This document shows, one piece after another, positions 63,212 to 64,000 of a stretch of DNA of 64,000 nucleotides; positions within the stretch are counted from its first letter, which is position 1; each line of letters opens with the position of its first letter. Below the pieces are notes generated by a model. It was not told where the DNA came from, made no database searches, and saw only the letters and a program-made list of their open reading frames with translations. Location: NCBI RefSeq assembly GCF_021173085.1, contig NZ_CP076413.1, positions 2,356,001 through 2,420,000 of the forward strand, in the 5' to 3' direction. Source of the DNA: Ralstonia wenshanensis (GTDB lineage Bacteria; Pseudomonadota; Gammaproteobacteria; Burkholderiales; Burkholderiaceae). The translations under genes and the position numbers were made by a program.

Positions 63212-64000
63212 TCAGATACGGGACAGTCCACCAGCCCGCTGCTTTTGCGGACGGTCTTCCTTGCGCGGCGAGGGCCACAGGCCCGCAGGGCGATACAGCA
63301 TCACCACCACCATCGCCAGGCCGAACAGCAGCTGACGCAGCACTTCCGCTTCCACGATCACATGGCCGAACAGCTTGTTCTGGAGCGGCTCAGCCAGGGC
63401 GCGCAGCAGTTCCTGGAAGCCCACCAGCAGAATGCCGCCCAGGATCACGCCCGGGATATGGCCCATGCCGCCCAGCACCACGATCGCCAGGATGTAGATC
63501 GACTCCCACAGCACGAACGATTCCGGCGACACGAAGCCCTGGAACGACGCGAACATCGCACCCGACACACCACCGAACGACGCACCCATCGCAAAGGCCA
63601 GCAGCTTGATGTTGCGGGTGTTGATGCCCATCGCCTTGGCGGCGATTTCATCTTCACGCAGCGCCACCCATGCACGACCGATACGCGAGTTCTGCAACCG
63701 CAGGCACACGATGATGATGATCGCGGCCAGGATCACGAACAGGTAGTAGTACATGTAGACCGAGTCGAAGCGGATGCCGAAGAAATCATGGCGCTTCGAG
63801 AAGTCGAACCCGAAGATCTTGACCGGCTCGATCAGGTTGATGCCCTTCGGACCGTTGGTGATGTTCACCGGGCGGTCGAGGTTGTTCATGAAGATCCGGA
63901 TGATTTCACCAAAGCCCAGCGTCACGATGGCGAGGTAGTCACCGCGCAGCTTCAGCACCGGTGTGCCCAGCAGGATACCGAACAGCGCCGCCAACCCGGC
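63212..64000 (-). CDS. livM: Branched-chain amino acid ABC transporter permease LivM, 5' end outside window
   Basis: 262 residues visible; the frame is open through the window edge. Multi-spanning permease with L-R-G-D-Y-L-A-I-V-T-L-G-F-G-E-I-x-R (a LivM hallmark) near the visible start and the EAA-like coupling loop R-A-W-V-A-L-R-E-D-E-x-A-A. Ends with a basic tail. Inner-membrane partner of LivH, which is not in view. Confidence 0.93.
   Translation of the reverse strand, partial: AGLAALFGILLGTPVLKLRGDYLAIVTLGFGEIIRIFMNNLDRPVNITNGPKGINLIEPVKIFGFDFSKRHDFFGIRFDSVYMYYYLFVILAAIIIIVCLRLQNSRIGRAWVALREDEIAAKAMGINTRNIKLLAFAMGASFGGVSGAMFASFQGFVSPESFVLWESIYILAIVVLGGMGHIPGVILGGILLVGFQELLRALAEPLQNKLFGHVIVEAEVLRQLLFGLAMVVVMLYRPAGLWPSPRKEDRPQKQRAGGLSRI

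Overview
The window is a contiguous stretch of a high-GC betaproteobacterial chromosome. Gene content and order (metG, tamAB, scpA-panC, a large cobalamin block, zapA-6S RNA, holC-pepA divergent from lptFG, a cys cluster with a DUF934 gene, argD, liv genes) and the DUF3460, DUF2486 and DUF934 proteins point to Burkholderiaceae, most likely Ralstonia. The genus is an inference from recalled family distribution. I see no prophage, insertion sequence, CRISPR array, transposase or integrase; this is core chromosome with compact operons.

Layout. 1-10.6 kb: 3' part of metG, then on the minus strand tamA-tamB-BamE-like lipoprotein (outer-membrane assembly), and on the plus strand DUF3460-scpA-panC. 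10.6-23.5 kb: an orphan ParA, then late cobalamin synthesis and B12 uptake. A seven-gene minus-strand operon btuB-btuC-btuD-cobO-cobT-cobS-cobC lies behind a cobalamin riboswitch with a terminator-like hairpin. cobQ (minus) and cobU-cbiB-cobD-btuF (plus) have no riboswitch. 23.7-26.2 kb: zapB-like, zapA, 6S RNA in a structured intergenic region, an EVE-domain gene and a SIMPL-domain gene. 26.3-38.5 kb: lgt, a LysR gene divergent from a 557-residue dihydroxy-acid dehydratase, DUF2486-holC-pepA divergent from lptF-lptG-cbiX-like, a CHMI-like isomerase, a second LysR divergent from an MDR oxidoreductase, and cobA.

38.5-45.9 kb: assimilatory sulfate reduction, transcribed tauE/safE - Cys-rich leader peptide - cysI - DUF934 - cysH - cysD - cysN - cobA, divergent from cysB. 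CysDN make APS, CysH is of the iron-sulfur APS-reductase type, CysI reduces sulfite to sulfide and CobA starts its siroheme cofactor. 45.9-50.3 kb: orphan branched-chain-type binding protein, hydroxyisobutyrate-dehydrogenase-family enzyme, tRNA-Leu(CAA) and a second, E. coli-type dihydroxy-acid dehydratase. 50.3-59.6 kb: LLM-MFS-aldo/keto reductase operon divergent from MarR-ClC channel with a near-perfect palindromic operator between them, a Cache-GGDEF diguanylate cyclase, an epimerase-like protein and a ferredoxin-type reductase. 59.6-64 kb: argD behind an apparent arginine leader peptide and intrinsic terminator, a GNAT enzyme, and livF-livG-livM (livM runs off the window).

The two most notable observations are putative leader-peptide regulators absent from an ordinary gene list. 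One is a 15-codon peptide ending Asp-Cys-Gly-Cys-Cys-Arg before cysI, coupled to tauE by a TGATG overlap and in frame with cysI across a single UGA. The other is a nearly leaderless 23-codon peptide with four consecutive Arg codons, followed by a 12-bp GC-rich terminator hairpin, before argD. Both are inferences from sequence with no experimental support here.
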